Assembly: GCF_001667015.1 (NCBI RefSeq)
Contig: NZ_LZIS01000244.1
Location: forward strand, 1-64,000
Reading direction: 5' to 3'
DNA from: Mycobacterium sp. E3198
Lineage (GTDB): Bacteria > Actinomycetota > Actinomycetes > Mycobacteriales > Mycobacteriaceae
DNA length: 64,000 nt
Part shown: piece after piece, positions 27,401 through 35,036 of the stretch
How positions within the stretch are numbered: position 1 is the stretch's first letter
Layout: each line of letters begins with the position of its first letter
Program-made: the position numbers and the translations under genes
Notes under the pieces: model-generated
Database searches by the model: none
The model's input: only the letters and a program-made list of their open reading frames with translations
Told to the model about the DNA's origin: nothing

Positions 27401-28979
27401 CCAGCCGCTGTGCACCGGGCCGCGCGGTCAGGGTGCCGGCGTCGCGGTCGTAGACCAGGCGCGGGCGCAGCTCGGCGAAGTCGGTGGAGGGGTACTTGCC
27501 ACTCAACAAATCCAGGGTGGCCTCGTACACGCTGCGCGGCAGCGTCGCGAACGGGGCGGCCCGCCGCACGGTGTCGAACCACCGGTCGGCGTCCAGCGGC
27601 TCCAGCGCGGCGGCCGCCACCGTCTGCTGCGCCAGGATGTCCAGCGGGTTGGCGGGCACCCGCATGGTCTCGATCTGGCCGGCGAGCATCCGCTGCACCG
27701 TCACCGCGCAGCCGATCAGGTCGGTGCGGTGCTTCGGGAACAGCACCCCCTGGGACACCTCGCCGACCTGGTGGCCGGCCCGCCCGATGCGCTGCAGGCC
27801 GCTGGCCACCGACGGCGGCGCCTCCACCTGGATCACCAGGTCGACGGCCCCCATGTCGATGCCCAGCTCCAGGCTCGACGTCGCCACCACCGCCTTGAGC
27901 AGCCCGCGCTTGAGGTCCTCCTCGACCAGGGCGCGCTGCTCCTTGCTGACCGAACCGTGGTGGGCGCGCGCGAGCACGGCGTCCGCGCCCAGCGTCTGGC
28001 CGCTGCCCATGATGTGGGCCGGCGCGCCGCCGGGCACCTGCGCGTTGAGGTCCGCCCCGAGCGCGATCCCGCAGCGCTCGGCGTGAATCTCGTTGAGGCG
28101 GGCGGTAAGTCGTTCGGCCAGGCGCCGGGAGTTGGCGAACACGATGGTCGAGGAGTGCGATTCGATGAGGTCGACCAGGCGCGCCTCGACGTCGGGCCAG
28201 ATGCTGGTGTTGGCCAGGTTGGCCATGTCGGGCACCGGCACCTGCACGGTGAGCTCGATGGTCTTGGCCGACGGCGGCGCCACGATGGTGGTCGGTTGCT
28301 GCCCGGACAGGAACCGGGCGAGCTCCTCGGGTGGGCGCACCGTCGCCGACAGCCCGATCCGCTGCGCGGGTGGCCCCTCCCGCAACTCGTCGAGCCGCTC
28401 CAGCGACACCGCCAGGTGCGCGCCGCGCTTGCCGCCCGCGATGGCGTGGATCTCGTCCACGATCACCGTCTGCACGCCGGCCAGGGTTTCGCGCGCGGAC
28501 GACGTCAGCATCAAAAACAGCGACTCCGGGGTGGTGATCAACACGTCGGGCGGGTGCGCGATGAGCTGGCGGCGCGCGGCGGGCGGGGTATCGCCGGAGC
28601 GGACCCCGACGGTGATGTCCGGGGCGGGCAGCCCGTGGCGTTCGGCGATCCGGGTGAGTCCCGCCAACGGAGTGCGCAGATTGCGTTCGACGTCGACCGC
28701 GAGCGCCTTGAGCGGGGAGACGTACAGCACCCGGGTGCCGGCCGGCCTCTCGGCCGCCCCGGCGAGACCAGCGAGGCTATCCAGGGCCCACAGGAACGCG
28801 GCGAGCGTCTTGCCGGATCCGGTCGGCGCGATCACCAGGGTGTTGTCGCCCCGCGCGATGGCGTCCCACGCCTGGGCCTGCGCGGTGGTTGGCGCGGCGA
28901 AGGTGGCCTGGAACCACTCGCGCGTCATCGCGCTGAACCCGCCCAGCGGGTCGAGGCGGGGATCGGCGCGAGAACTCAC
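24426..28979 (-). CDS. lhr: Lhr ATP-dependent DNA helicase
   Basis: The 1517-residue protein is a superfamily 2 helicase. Walker A APTGSGKTLAAF is near residue 50, motif II is DEIHAIAGGKRG, motif III is GLSATVRPPEE, and motif VI is QRIGRAGHQ. After the helicase core come a winged-helix and beta-barrel unit (Lhr-Core) and a long Lhr C-terminal extension of about 650 residues. Lhr tracks on single-stranded DNA and unwinds RNA:DNA hybrids in mycobacteria. The length equals that of M. tuberculosis Lhr (Rv3296, about 1513). It is co-transcribed with nei. Confidence 0.95.
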   Translation of the reverse strand: MSSRADPRLDPLGGFSAMTREWFQATFAAPTTAQAQAWDAIARGDNTLVIAPTGSGKTLAAFLWALDSLAGLAGAAERPAGTRVLYVSPLKALAVDVERNLRTPLAGLTRIAERHGLPAPDITVGVRSGDTPPAARRQLIAHPPDVLITTPESLFLMLTSSARETLAGVQTVIVDEIHAIAGGKRGAHLAVSLERLDELREGPPAQRIGLSATVRPPEELARFLSGQQPTTIVAPPSAKTIELTVQVPVPDMANLANTSIWPDVEARLVDLIESHSSTIVFANSRRLAERLTARLNEIHAERCGIALGADLNAQVPGGAPAHIMGSGQTLGADAVLARAHHGSVSKEQRALVEEDLKRGLLKAVVATSSLELGIDMGAVDLVIQVEAPPSVASGLQRIGRAGHQVGEVSQGVLFPKHRTDLIGCAVTVQRMLAGQIETMRVPANPLDILAQQTVAAAALEPLDADRWFDTVRRAAPFATLPRSVYEATLDLLSGKYPSTDFAELRPRLVYDRDAGTLTARPGAQRLAVTSGGAIPDRGLFTVYLASEADKPSRVGELDEEMVYESRPGDVISLGATSWRITEITHDRVLVIPAPGQPARLPFWRGDDAGRPAELGAALGAFTGELAGLKRAAFDKRCAALGFDAYATDNLWALLDEQRTAAGVVPTDTTLLVERFRDELGDWRVILHSPYGLRVHGPLALAVGRRLRERYGLDEKPTASDDGIVVRLPDTGFSGDDAPPGAELFVFDADEIDPIVTTEVGGSALFASRFRECAARALLLPRRHPGRRSPLWHQRQRAAQLLDVARRYPDFPVVLETIRECLQDVYDVPALVKLMTGVAQRKVRVLEAETAKPSPFAASLLFGYVGAFMYEGDTPLAERRAAALSLDTSLLAELLGRVELRELLDPDVIAATGRQLQHLSADRAARDAEGAADLLRLLGPLSADELSARAGGADVGGWLEGLRGARRALTVSFAGRSWWVAIEDIGRLRDGVGAAVPLGVPAAFTEAVADPLGELLGRYARTHTPFTTAEAAARFGLGLRVTADVLGRLAADGKLVRGDFVTAAETSGAAGGEQWCDADVLRILRRRSLAALRAQVEPVSTAAYGRFLPAWHHVSAPQSGVDGLVAAIDQLAGARVPASALEPLILAPRIRDYSPALLDELLATGEVTWSGVGSISGSDGWVALHASDSAPLTLSPPAPLELSDAHRAILDTLAGGGAYFFRQLAEPSIPGLKEALWELIWAGWVTGDTFAPVRAVLGGAGARKRSAPAHRTQRPPRLSRYSVAHPQHRSTDPTVAGRWSVVAVPEPDSTLRAHYQAELLLNRHGVLTRGAVAAEGIPGGFATLYKVLSTFEEAGRCQRGYFVESLGGAQFAIASTVDRLRSYSDGIDPERPEYRAVALAAADPANPYGAALGWPASGAEGARPGRKAGALVVLVDGALAWFLERGGRSLLTFTDDPGATHAAAAALADLVAARRVASILVERIDGAPALQPHDGPRRVADALHEAGFARTPRGMRLR

Positions 28980-29024
28980 CTCACCATGGTGCCAATGCGC
29001 ACCGACAACACAGTGCGGGCCTCG

Positions 29025-29690
29025 TCAGAGCCGCGCGGTGGCCATGGCCTCCGACAGCTCCTTGGGAATCTCCGGCACCCGCGCGATGGCGTCGAGCAGC
29101 GCGTGCGCGCAGGCGTCGGCCAGCCGGTCGGCGTCGGTGGTGGGATCCATGATGCGCTGCCGGCAGATCTCGAACGTCAACGCCAGCCAGCCCTGCAGGA
29201 TCACCCGCAGGTCCCGCTCGACATCGGGTTCCAGCGCGTTGGTGTCCGGCATCCCGCTGACGACCTCGCCGATGCGCGACATGATGTGTTCCATCTGGCG
29301 GTTCTTGGCCTCGTCGTCGATGCCGAGCAGAACCGGGTCGGACCGGCCGAGACCCACGTAGGCGGCCCACGCGGCCTCCGGATTCTGCTCGTGATAGGCC
29401 ATGTAGGCCAGCACACCCATCCGGATCTCCTCGAACATGGTCAGGCCGGCGGGTGGCGGGTTGTTGGTCGCCTCGTACAGCCGGTCGGCCTCGTCCTTGA
29501 CGACCGCGGCGAAGAACGCCCGCTTGTCGGGGAAGTAGTGATACATCAGCGCGCGGGACACCCCCGCGCGTTCGGCTATCTCGTCGATGCGGACCTCGTC
29601 GTAGGGTCGCTTCCCAAAGACTTCTGCCCCCAAAGCGAGCAGCTCGGCGCGTCGATCCTCAGGGGATAACCGCCTCCTGGCTGTCGGCAT
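29025..29690 (-). CDS. TetR-family transcriptional regulator (Rv3295 homologue)
   Basis: The 221-residue protein has an N-terminal helix-turn-helix (residues 10-57): AEVFGKRPYDEVRIDEIAER, then GVSRALMYHYFPDKRAFF. The C-terminal ligand-binding part is helical and variable, so the effector is unknown. The ATG at 29690 is directly preceded by overlapping inverted repeats and a -10 hexamer, suggesting autorepression. It is divergent from a small membrane protein gene. Confidence 0.92.
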   Translation of the reverse strand: MPTARRRLSPEDRRAELLALGAEVFGKRPYDEVRIDEIAERAGVSRALMYHYFPDKRAFFAAVVKDEADRLYEATNNPPPAGLTMFEEIRMGVLAYMAYHEQNPEAAWAAYVGLGRSDPVLLGIDDEAKNRQMEHIMSRIGEVVSGMPDTNALEPDVERDLRVILQGWLALTFEICRQRIMDPTTDADRLADACAHALLDAIARVPEIPKELSEAMATARL

Positions 29691-29694
29691 GTGT

Positions 29695-29718
29695 CAGATA
29701 GTACTCATCTGGTATGAG
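29695..29718. promoter_or_regulatory. Overlapping inverted repeats and -10 at the TetR gene start, candidate operator
   Basis: CAGAT at 29695-29699 pairs with ATCTG at 29707-29711, and CTCAT at 29704-29708 pairs with ATGAG at 29714-29718. A TACTAT -10 (minus strand, 29698-29703) lies within them, 7 nt before the ATG, giving a leaderless mRNA. Binding of the TetR product here would block its own promoter. Confidence 0.55.
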
Positions 29719-29797
29719 ACAGCCGCCACACCGGCGCGTTGGCGGCCGATCCGCGGCGTATGCGCTGGTCAACGCGGTCCAGTCCGGGCGAGACGGC

Positions 29798-29824
29798 CGT
29801 TTATGGTGGTTTGCCGCCGGGTAT
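29798..29824 (+). promoter_or_regulatory. SigF-type promoter upstream of the small membrane protein gene
   Basis: CGTTT at 29798-29802, a 16-bp spacer and GGGTAT at 29819-29824 closely fit the mycobacterial SigF consensus (GGTTT, 15-17 bp, GGGTA). Transcription would start near 29831, giving about 110 nt of leader before 29940. Confidence 0.6.
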
Positions 29825-29939
29825 CTGTTCCCATGAGATCTCTCGCCTGGGGGTGAGCGCCGCGACGGGGGTCGGTAACTAATTCGGCGCGCCGAACGAT
29901 GGACAAAAAGCAGCTGGCAGTGGGACATGAGGGGCAGCT

Positions 29940-30323
29940 ATGCACAAAGCGGATGAGCGGTCACCCGGCGACCGCTTGGGGCAGGACGACGGCGAGGTGC
30001 ACGCCGCCATCCGGTTTGCGGTGCTGGCCGCGGCCGCCGGGGTCGGTTTCGTGGTGCTGGCGGCGCTGTGGGTCAGCACCTGCCCGGGCACGGGCGTGGA
30101 CACGGTGGCCTGCGGCGCGCCGCAGCGCACCATGCTGGCTTTCGGCGGTCCGTTGATTCTGTTTGCCGGGGGTCTCTGGGCGTTCGTGCGCACCTACCGG
30201 GTGTGGAAGGCGCACGGCATCTGGTGGGCGTGGCACGGCGCCGGCTGGTTCCTGCTCACGCTGATGGTGGTCGCGCTCGGCCTGGGCGTTGCGCCCATCG
30301 CCGGGCCGGTGCTGGCCCTGTAG
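29940..30323 (+). CDS. Small integral membrane protein (Rv3289c-like)
   Basis: The 127-residue product has three predicted membrane helices (about 25-45, 65-85 and 103-123) and a polar N-terminus. A CPGTGVDTVACGAPQ loop holds two cysteines that may lie outside the cell. Position next to the sigF cluster and the SigF-type promoter suggest a stress-induced role, but the function is unknown. Identification with Rv3289c rests on gene order and general similarity from memory. Confidence 0.7.
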   Translation: MHKADERSPGDRLGQDDGEVHAAIRFAVLAAAAGVGFVVLAALWVSTCPGTGVDTVACGAPQRTMLAFGGPLILFAGGLWAFVRTYRVWKAHGIWWAWHGAGWFLLTLMVVALGLGVAPIAGPVLAL

Positions 30324-30324
30324 C

Positions 30325-30684
30325 TCAGGACCCGGCGGGCTTGTGGCTGACCGCGCGCCGGCGCGCTGCGGCGTCGGCTTCGGCTTTTTCGGCGATGGCC
30401 CTTTCGGCGATGAGGTGCCATTGCTCGTCGATGCGGGCCACCCGGCGATGCTCCACGACGAACCACAGCGCCGCCGCGACCACGCCGAGCACGGCGACCA
30501 GGCTCGTCGTGGCGAGCCACTCGTAGTGCCCGTAGGCGGCGGCCGCCGTCGTGCTGATCATCCCGCCCAACGCGACGATCAGCAGGATGAACCCGGGCCA
30601 GTAGAGGTTGTCCTTCATCGTGAAACCGGCGTGCGGTTGCGTGGTCCGGAAGTGATCCGTCGGATCGTGGTGCCGGTCGCCCAT
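30325..30684 (-). CDS. UsfY-like membrane protein
   Basis: The 119-residue product starts MGDRHHDPTDHFRTTQPHAG, very like M. tuberculosis UsfY (Rv3288c) as I recall it, and has two membrane helices (about 27-47 and 57-77). A charged helical tail with EHRRVARIDEQWH follows. In M. tuberculosis usfY is on the same strand as rsbW-sigF; here it faces the other way. The ATG has GGGAGG 5 nt upstream. It lies 22 bp after the next minus-strand gene, so they probably form an operon. Confidence 0.65.
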   Translation of the reverse strand: MGDRHHDPTDHFRTTQPHAGFTMKDNLYWPGFILLIVALGGMISTTAAAAYGHYEWLATTSLVAVLGVVAAALWFVVEHRRVARIDEQWHLIAERAIAEKAEADAAARRRAVSHKPAGS

Positions 30685-30706
30685 AACGCCTCCCTTCGTC
30701 GTGTGG

Positions 30707-31087
30707 TCAGGCCGGGACGGCCGGATCGCGAGCGAGCACCTCGGGCAGCGATATCGCCCCGATCGTGGTGATCAGCCACACCACCACGATTGCGGCGGCC
30801 CAGGACGCGACGCCGCGGATGGTGAGCCCGTGGCTGAGCACCGCGGCCAGCGCCAGCGCGACGAGCGTCAACACCAGGCCGGTGGCCCCGAGAAGCAGCG
30901 ATGCGTACGCGCGCGGCAGCCTGACGATCGCGAGCGACAGCGTGGCCTGCGCGGCCGTGAACAACACCACGGCGGGGATGAACCCCGACACCGACACCGA
31001 GACATTCGGCACGACCCGGGCCGCCACCAGCAGTCCGACCGACCATGACGCGAGAAGCACAACTGCGCGAAGCAGAGCCTGCTTCAT
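30707..31087 (-). CDS. Four-helix membrane protein, phage-holin-4_2 (YvlD)-like
   Basis: The 126-residue product has four hydrophobic helices (about 8-25, 35-55, 62-85 and 92-115). The opening motif LLVAARVVPNVSVSVSGF resembles the conserved RLxxPGxxxxGF-type segment of the YvlD/holin-4_2 family, here divergent. No lysis context is present, so a phage role is unlikely. A TACACT -10 (31095-31100) lies 7 nt before the ATG. It is head-to-head with the rsbW promoter region. Confidence 0.6.
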   Translation of the reverse strand: MKQALLRAVVLLASWSVGLLVAARVVPNVSVSVSGFIPAVVLFTAAQATLSLAIVRLPRAYASLLLGATGLVLTLVALALAAVLSHGLTIRGVASWAAAIVVVWLITTIGAISLPEVLARDPAVPA

Positions 31088-31094
31088 GCCAATA

Positions 31095-31100
31095 AGTGTA
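31095..31100 (-). promoter_or_regulatory. -10 hexamer for the leaderless holin-like gene
   Basis: TACACT on the minus strand ends 7 nt before the ATG at 31087. Confidence 0.4.
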
Positions 31101-31143
31101 GGTCTCGGCGTTGCTAGTGTTAAGCAGCTGACGCGCGTTACTG

Positions 31144-31169
31144 GGTTATTCGCCGCCGCAAATGGGTAT
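31144..31169 (+). promoter_or_regulatory. SigF-type autoregulatory promoter of rsbW-sigF
   Basis: GGTTA at 31144-31148, a 15-bp spacer and GGGTAT at 31164-31169 fit the SigF consensus. The rsbW-sigF operon of M. tuberculosis is known to be SigF dependent. The transcript would start near 31176 and carry a leader of about 160 nt before the ATG at 31334. Confidence 0.7.
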
Positions 31170-31333
31170 CAGCCCTAAACCATGAATGCTGGAACTGTTG
31201 CTGCCCATTTCACCAGCGATCACTATGACCAGCGCGATCCCGGTCGTGCCGCATGACCAACCGCTTGGAACCGACGGTCGACGGCGGGCTGCGCAGCAGT
31301 AGTAGTGTCGAGCCGACATTGCCGGGAGACCAT

Positions 31334-31771
31334 ATGACCGATGCGGGATCGCGCGCTCACAGCCGTCAACGCGGCCATCGCGCCGTCGAATTGCACGTCG
31401 CGGCGCGCCTGGAGAACCTGGCGATGCTGCGCACGCTCGTCGGTGCGATCGGCACCTTCGAGGACCTTGATTTCGATGCGGTCGCCGACCTGCGGCTCGC
31501 GGTCGACGAGGTGTGCACCCGCCTGATCCGCTCGGCCACACCGGACGCCACGTTGGTCGTCGTGGTCGACCCGCAGGACGACGAATTGGTGGTGGAGGCG
31601 TCCGCGGCGTGCGACACCCACGACGTGGTGGCGCCCGGCAGCTTCAGCTGGCACGTCCTGACCTCCCTGGCCGACGAGGTCCAGACCTTCCACGACGGTC
31701 GCGAGCCCAACGAAAGCGGCAGCGTTTTCGGCATCACGCTGACCGCGCGACGGGCGGCCTCTAGCAGGTGA
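31334..31771 (+). CDS. rsbW: Anti-sigma-F factor RsbW (UsfX)
   Basis: The 145-residue protein is the same length as M. tuberculosis RsbW (Rv3287c). It is a GHKL-type HATPase: LRLAVDEVCTRLIRSA is the N-box helix and GSFSWHVLTSLADEV the C-terminal region. It binds SigF and holds it inactive until anti-anti-sigma factors release it. The ATG at 31334 has GGGAG 5 nt upstream and gives the M. tuberculosis length; an in-frame ATG at 31253 would add 27 residues. The stop overlaps the sigF GTG (GTGA). Confidence 0.94.
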   Translation: MTDAGSRAHSRQRGHRAVELHVAARLENLAMLRTLVGAIGTFEDLDFDAVADLRLAVDEVCTRLIRSATPDATLVVVVDPQDDELVVEASAACDTHDVVAPGSFSWHVLTSLADEVQTFHDGREPNESGSVFGITLTARRAASSR

Positions 31772-32556
31772 CAGCGCGAGCTGCAGGCGGTTCGGTCTCG
31801 CGGCCGAACGAGTATGCCGACGTCCCGGACATGTTCCGGGAACTTGCCGGCGTCGCCGCCGACTCGATGGAATTCCAGCGCCAGCGCGACAAGATCGTGG
31901 AGCGGTGCCTGCCGCTGGCCGATCACATCGCCCGGCGGTTCGAGGGCCGGGGCGAACCCCGCGACGACCTGGTGCAGGTGGCGCGGGTCGGCCTGGTCAA
32001 CGCCGTCGTCCGCTTCGACGTCGAGACCGGATCGGACTTCGTCTCGTTCGCGGTGCCCACCATCATGGGGGAGGTCCGCCGGCACTTCCGCGACAACAGC
32101 TGGTCGGTCAAGGTTCCCCGGCGGCTGAAGGAGCTGCACTTGCGGCTGGGCACCGCTACCGCGGATCTGTCCCAGCGGCTCGGCCGGGCGCCGACCGCCA
32201 CCGAACTCGCCGCCGAACTCGGGATGGAGCGCGACGAGGTCGTCGAGGGCCTGGTGGCGGGGAGCTCCTACAACACCTTGTCCATCGACACCGGGGGCGG
32301 CAGCGACGACGACGACGCCCGCGCCATCGCGGACACCCTGGGTGACGTGGACGCCGGCCTCGACCGCATCGAGGATCGGGAGGCGTTGCGCCCCTTGCTC
32401 GAGGCGCTGCCCGAGCGGGAACGCATGGTCTTGGTGCTCAGGTTCTTCGAGTCGATGACGCAGACGCAGATCGCCGAGCGGGTGGGCATCTCCCAGATGC
32501 ACGTGTCCCGGCTGCTGGCCAAGTCGCTAACGCGGCTGCGGGACCAGCTGCAGTAG
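31768..32556 (+). CDS. sigF: Stress sigma factor SigF
   Basis: The 262-residue protein is a group 3 sigma factor with region 2 (DHIARRFEGRGEPRDDLVQVA, in two pieces, and FVSFAVPTIMGEVRRHFRD), region 3 (LGRAPTATELAAELGM) and region 4 (MTQTQIAERVGISQMHVSRL). The GTG start overlaps the rsbW stop, a stoichiometry-setting arrangement. The 3' end overlaps the convergent STAS gene by 30 bp. SigF directs late stress and stationary-phase genes. Confidence 0.96.
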   Translation: MTARAAGGSVSRPNEYADVPDMFRELAGVAADSMEFQRQRDKIVERCLPLADHIARRFEGRGEPRDDLVQVARVGLVNAVVRFDVETGSDFVSFAVPTIMGEVRRHFRDNSWSVKVPRRLKELHLRLGTATADLSQRLGRAPTATELAAELGMERDEVVEGLVAGSSYNTLSIDTGGGSDDDDARAIADTLGDVDAGLDRIEDREALRPLLEALPERERMVLVLRFFESMTQTQIAERVGISQMHVSRLLAKSLTRLRDQLQ

Positions 32557-32961
32557 CGGCCGCGATCCCGGGCCATCCGCCCGGGTCGGCCCCAACAGCT
32601 GCTCGGCCTGCGGCGTCGTCACCGGCAGCGTGCCGTCGGGGTCGCAGATGCGCAACAACCGCGCCACCACCGCGCTGGGCACCATGGCCCAGTGCACCTG
32701 CGCCGCCGAGCACGCGACGTTGATCCGGTGTATTGCCGAAAACCCGGCGGTGCCAATGAATTCCAGGCCGCGCAGGTCCAGGATGATGCGCCTGGAACGC
32801 CTGACGCTGCGCTGCACGTAGGCCGCGAGCTGATCGGCGTTGGCGGCGTCGAGCTCGCCGTCGGCGGTGATCACGGTGCCCAGCGCGCTCGATCGCGCGG
32901 TGAATTGGGCCGTGCGGCTTTGTTGCCAAGATTGGGCCACAGACATGCTTGTCTCCGTCAT
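32527..32961 (-). CDS. STAS-domain anti-anti-sigma factor
   Basis: The 144-residue product contains one STAS domain (about 25-120): ITADGELDAANADQL, then IILDLRGLEFIGTAGFSAI. The usual D-S-S-G phosphorylation motif reads G-T-A-G, leaving one Thr as possible switch residue. Such proteins release sigma factors by binding RsbW, and its position opposite sigF suggests that partner. Starts at 32961 (ATG) and 32946 (ATG with GGAG 6 nt upstream) are both possible. A weak SigF-type promoter (CGTTG, 17 bp, GGGTAG) lies on the minus strand at 33107-33080. Confidence 0.82.
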   Translation of the reverse strand: MTETSMSVAQSWQQSRTAQFTARSSALGTVITADGELDAANADQLAAYVQRSVRRSRRIILDLRGLEFIGTAGFSAIHRINVACSAAQVHWAMVPSAVVARLLRICDPDGTLPVTTPQAEQLLGPTRADGPGSRPLLQLVPQPR

Positions 32962-33123
32962 TAGGAGGATCCTGCTGTGGATGACGTCGGGTGGTCGATG
33001 CTGGTTCAAGACCGGGAGTTCGCACGCCCCATGGCCCCCGACGTTATCCGGGCGGCTGTGAACTCAACCTGACCCGACCCTACCCGCGGTGGGGCGGGCC
33101 GACAACGTTTGGTGACCGAACGG

Positions 33124-34917
33124 TTACTTGATCTCGGCGAGGACCGTGCCCTGGGTGATGGCCGCGCCCGCCTCGACCGCCAGGCCGGTGATGGTGCCGT
33201 CCTTGTGGGCCGTGACCGGGTTCTCCATCTTCATCGCCTCCAGGACCACCACCAGGTCGCCGGTGGCGACCTCCTGACCCTCCTCGACGGCGACCTTGAC
33301 CACGGTGCCCTGCATCGGCGCCGTCACCGCGTCGCCGGAGGCCGCCGCGCCCGCGTGCGACCCGCGCTTGCGCGGCTTGGGCTTCTTGCGGATGACGCCG
33401 GCCGGGTCGGCCGAACCGTTCGACAGGGCCAGGTCGCCGGGCAGCGACACCTCGAGCCGGCGCCCGCCCACCTCGACGACGACCTTCTGGCGCGGCCGGG
33501 CGTCCTCCTCGTCCAGCGGCTCGCCGCCGGTGAACGGTTCGACGGTGTTGTTCCACTCGGTCTCGATCCAGCGGGTGTGCACCGAGAAGCCGTTGTCGTC
33601 GCCGATGAACGCCGGGTCACTCACCACGGCCCGGTGGAACGGGAGCACCGTGGCCAGGCCCTCGACCTCGAACTCGGCCAGCGCCCGGCGGGCCCGCGCC
33701 AGCGCCTCGTGCCGGTCGGCGCCGTACACGATCAGCTTGGCCAGCATCGAGTCGAACTGGCCGCCGATCACCGAGCCGGTCTCCACGCCGGAGTCCAGCC
33801 GCACGCCGGGGCCGGTGGGCGGGTGGAACTTGCTGACCGGCCCGGGCGCGGGCAGGAAGTTGCGGCCGGCGTCCTCGCCGTTGATGCGGAATTCGATCGC
33901 GTGCCCGCGCGGGGTCGGGTCCTCGGTGATGTCCAGCTTCTCGCCGTTGGCGATCTTGAACTGCTGCAGCACCAGGTCGATGCCCGCGGTCTCCTCGGTG
34001 ACCGGGTGCTCGACCTGCAGGCGGGTGTTGACCTCCAGGAAGGAGATCAGGCCGTCCTGGCCGACCAGGTACTCGACGGTGCCGGCGCCGTAGTAGTGCG
34101 CCTCCTTGCAGATCCGCTTGGCCGACTCGTGGATCTCCTTGCGCTGGGCGTCGGTCAGGAACGGCGCGGGCGCCTCCTCCACCAGCTTCTGGAAGCGGCG
34201 CTGCAGCGAGCAGTCGCGGGTACCCGCGACGACGACGTTGCCGTGCTGGTCGGCGATCACCTGCGCCTCGACGTGGCGGGGCTTGTCGAGGTAACGCTCC
34301 ACGAAGCACTCGCCGCGGCCGAACGCGGACACGGCCTCGCGGACGGCCGACTCGTACAGCTCCGGGATCTCCTCGAGCGTGCGGGCCACCTTCATGCCCT
34401 TGCCGCCGCCGCCGAACGCCGCCTTGATCGCGATCGGCACGCCGTACTCCTTGGCGAAGGCCACCACCTCGTCGGCGTCCTTGACCGGGTCGGGCGTGCC
34501 GGGCACCAGCGGGGCCTGGGCGCGCGCGGCGATGTGGCGCGCGGTGACCTTGTCGCCCAGGTCGCGGATGGACTGCGGGCTCGGCCCGATCCAGATCAGG
34601 CCGGCGTCGGTCACCGCCTGGGCGAAGTCGGCGTTCTCCGACAGGAATCCGTAGCCGGGGTGGATGGCGTTGGCGCCGGACTTCTCCGCCGCGTCCAGGA
34701 GCTTGCCGAAGTCCAGGTAGGACTCCGCCGAGGTTTGGCCGCCGAGGGCGAACGCCTCGTCCGCCAGGCGCACGTGCGGCGCGTCGGCGTCGGGCTCGGC
34801 ATACACCGCCACGCTGGGCAGGCCCGCATCGCGGGCCGCGCGGATCACCCGGACGGCGATCTCACCGCGGTTGGCGACGAGCACCTTGGAGATCCTCGAG
34901 CTGGCGTGACTGGCCAC
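33124..34917 (-). CDS. accA3: Acyl-CoA carboxylase alpha subunit AccA3 (biotin carboxylase plus BCCP)
   Basis: The 597-residue protein has the biotin carboxylase domain (1-450), with the ATP-grasp GGGGKGMKVA near 165, EVNTRLQVEHPVTE near 285 and the catalytic RDCSLQRR. The C-terminal biotinyl domain carries EAMKM near 563. It carboxylates biotin for the AccD4, AccD5 and AccD6 carboxyltransferases and so supplies malonyl-, methylmalonyl- and long-chain carboxyacyl-CoA. The GTG start has AGGAGG upstream. M. tuberculosis AccA3 (Rv3285) has 600 residues. Confidence 0.97.
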   Translation of the reverse strand: MASHASSRISKVLVANRGEIAVRVIRAARDAGLPSVAVYAEPDADAPHVRLADEAFALGGQTSAESYLDFGKLLDAAEKSGANAIHPGYGFLSENADFAQAVTDAGLIWIGPSPQSIRDLGDKVTARHIAARAQAPLVPGTPDPVKDADEVVAFAKEYGVPIAIKAAFGGGGKGMKVARTLEEIPELYESAVREAVSAFGRGECFVERYLDKPRHVEAQVIADQHGNVVVAGTRDCSLQRRFQKLVEEAPAPFLTDAQRKEIHESAKRICKEAHYYGAGTVEYLVGQDGLISFLEVNTRLQVEHPVTEETAGIDLVLQQFKIANGEKLDITEDPTPRGHAIEFRINGEDAGRNFLPAPGPVSKFHPPTGPGVRLDSGVETGSVIGGQFDSMLAKLIVYGADRHEALARARRALAEFEVEGLATVLPFHRAVVSDPAFIGDDNGFSVHTRWIETEWNNTVEPFTGGEPLDEEDARPRQKVVVEVGGRRLEVSLPGDLALSNGSADPAGVIRKKPKPRKRGSHAGAAASGDAVTAPMQGTVVKVAVEEGQEVATGDLVVVLEAMKMENPVTAHKDGTITGLAVEAGAAITQGTVLAEIK

Positions 34918-34950
34918 TGCGCCTCCTGTTTGGCTGGACGTCTTCGTCTC

Positions 34951-34965
34951 TAAGAGATTTTCTTA
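34951..34965. promoter_or_regulatory. AT-rich inverted repeat upstream of accA3, candidate operator
   Basis: TAAGA at 34951-34955 and TCTTA at 34961-34965 are perfect 5-bp arms around GATTT, 34 bp upstream of the accA3 start. The site is clearly AT-rich against the background. A lipid-synthesis regulator is a reasonable guess, nothing more. Confidence 0.4.
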
Positions 34966-35036
34966 CAAGTCTTGTCCGGGGAAGTTTATGCGGCGCGCCG
35001 CGCGCCCTGAAACCCGGTGCCGGAATCCGTTTGTGA

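Noticed and set aside
24196..27582. Minus-strand open frame of 1128 codons within lhr
   Set aside because: It is a low-complexity Arg/Ala/Gly translation in another frame of lhr. Lhr itself has clear helicase motifs and the expected length.
26583..29669. Plus-strand open frame of 1028 codons antisense to lhr
   Set aside because: It has no recognisable domains and biased composition, as expected from the high third-position GC of lhr.
30707..31087. Holin-like protein taken as a sign of prophage
   Set aside because: There are no lysin, integrase or structural phage genes nearby, and the family occurs widely as ordinary membrane proteins.
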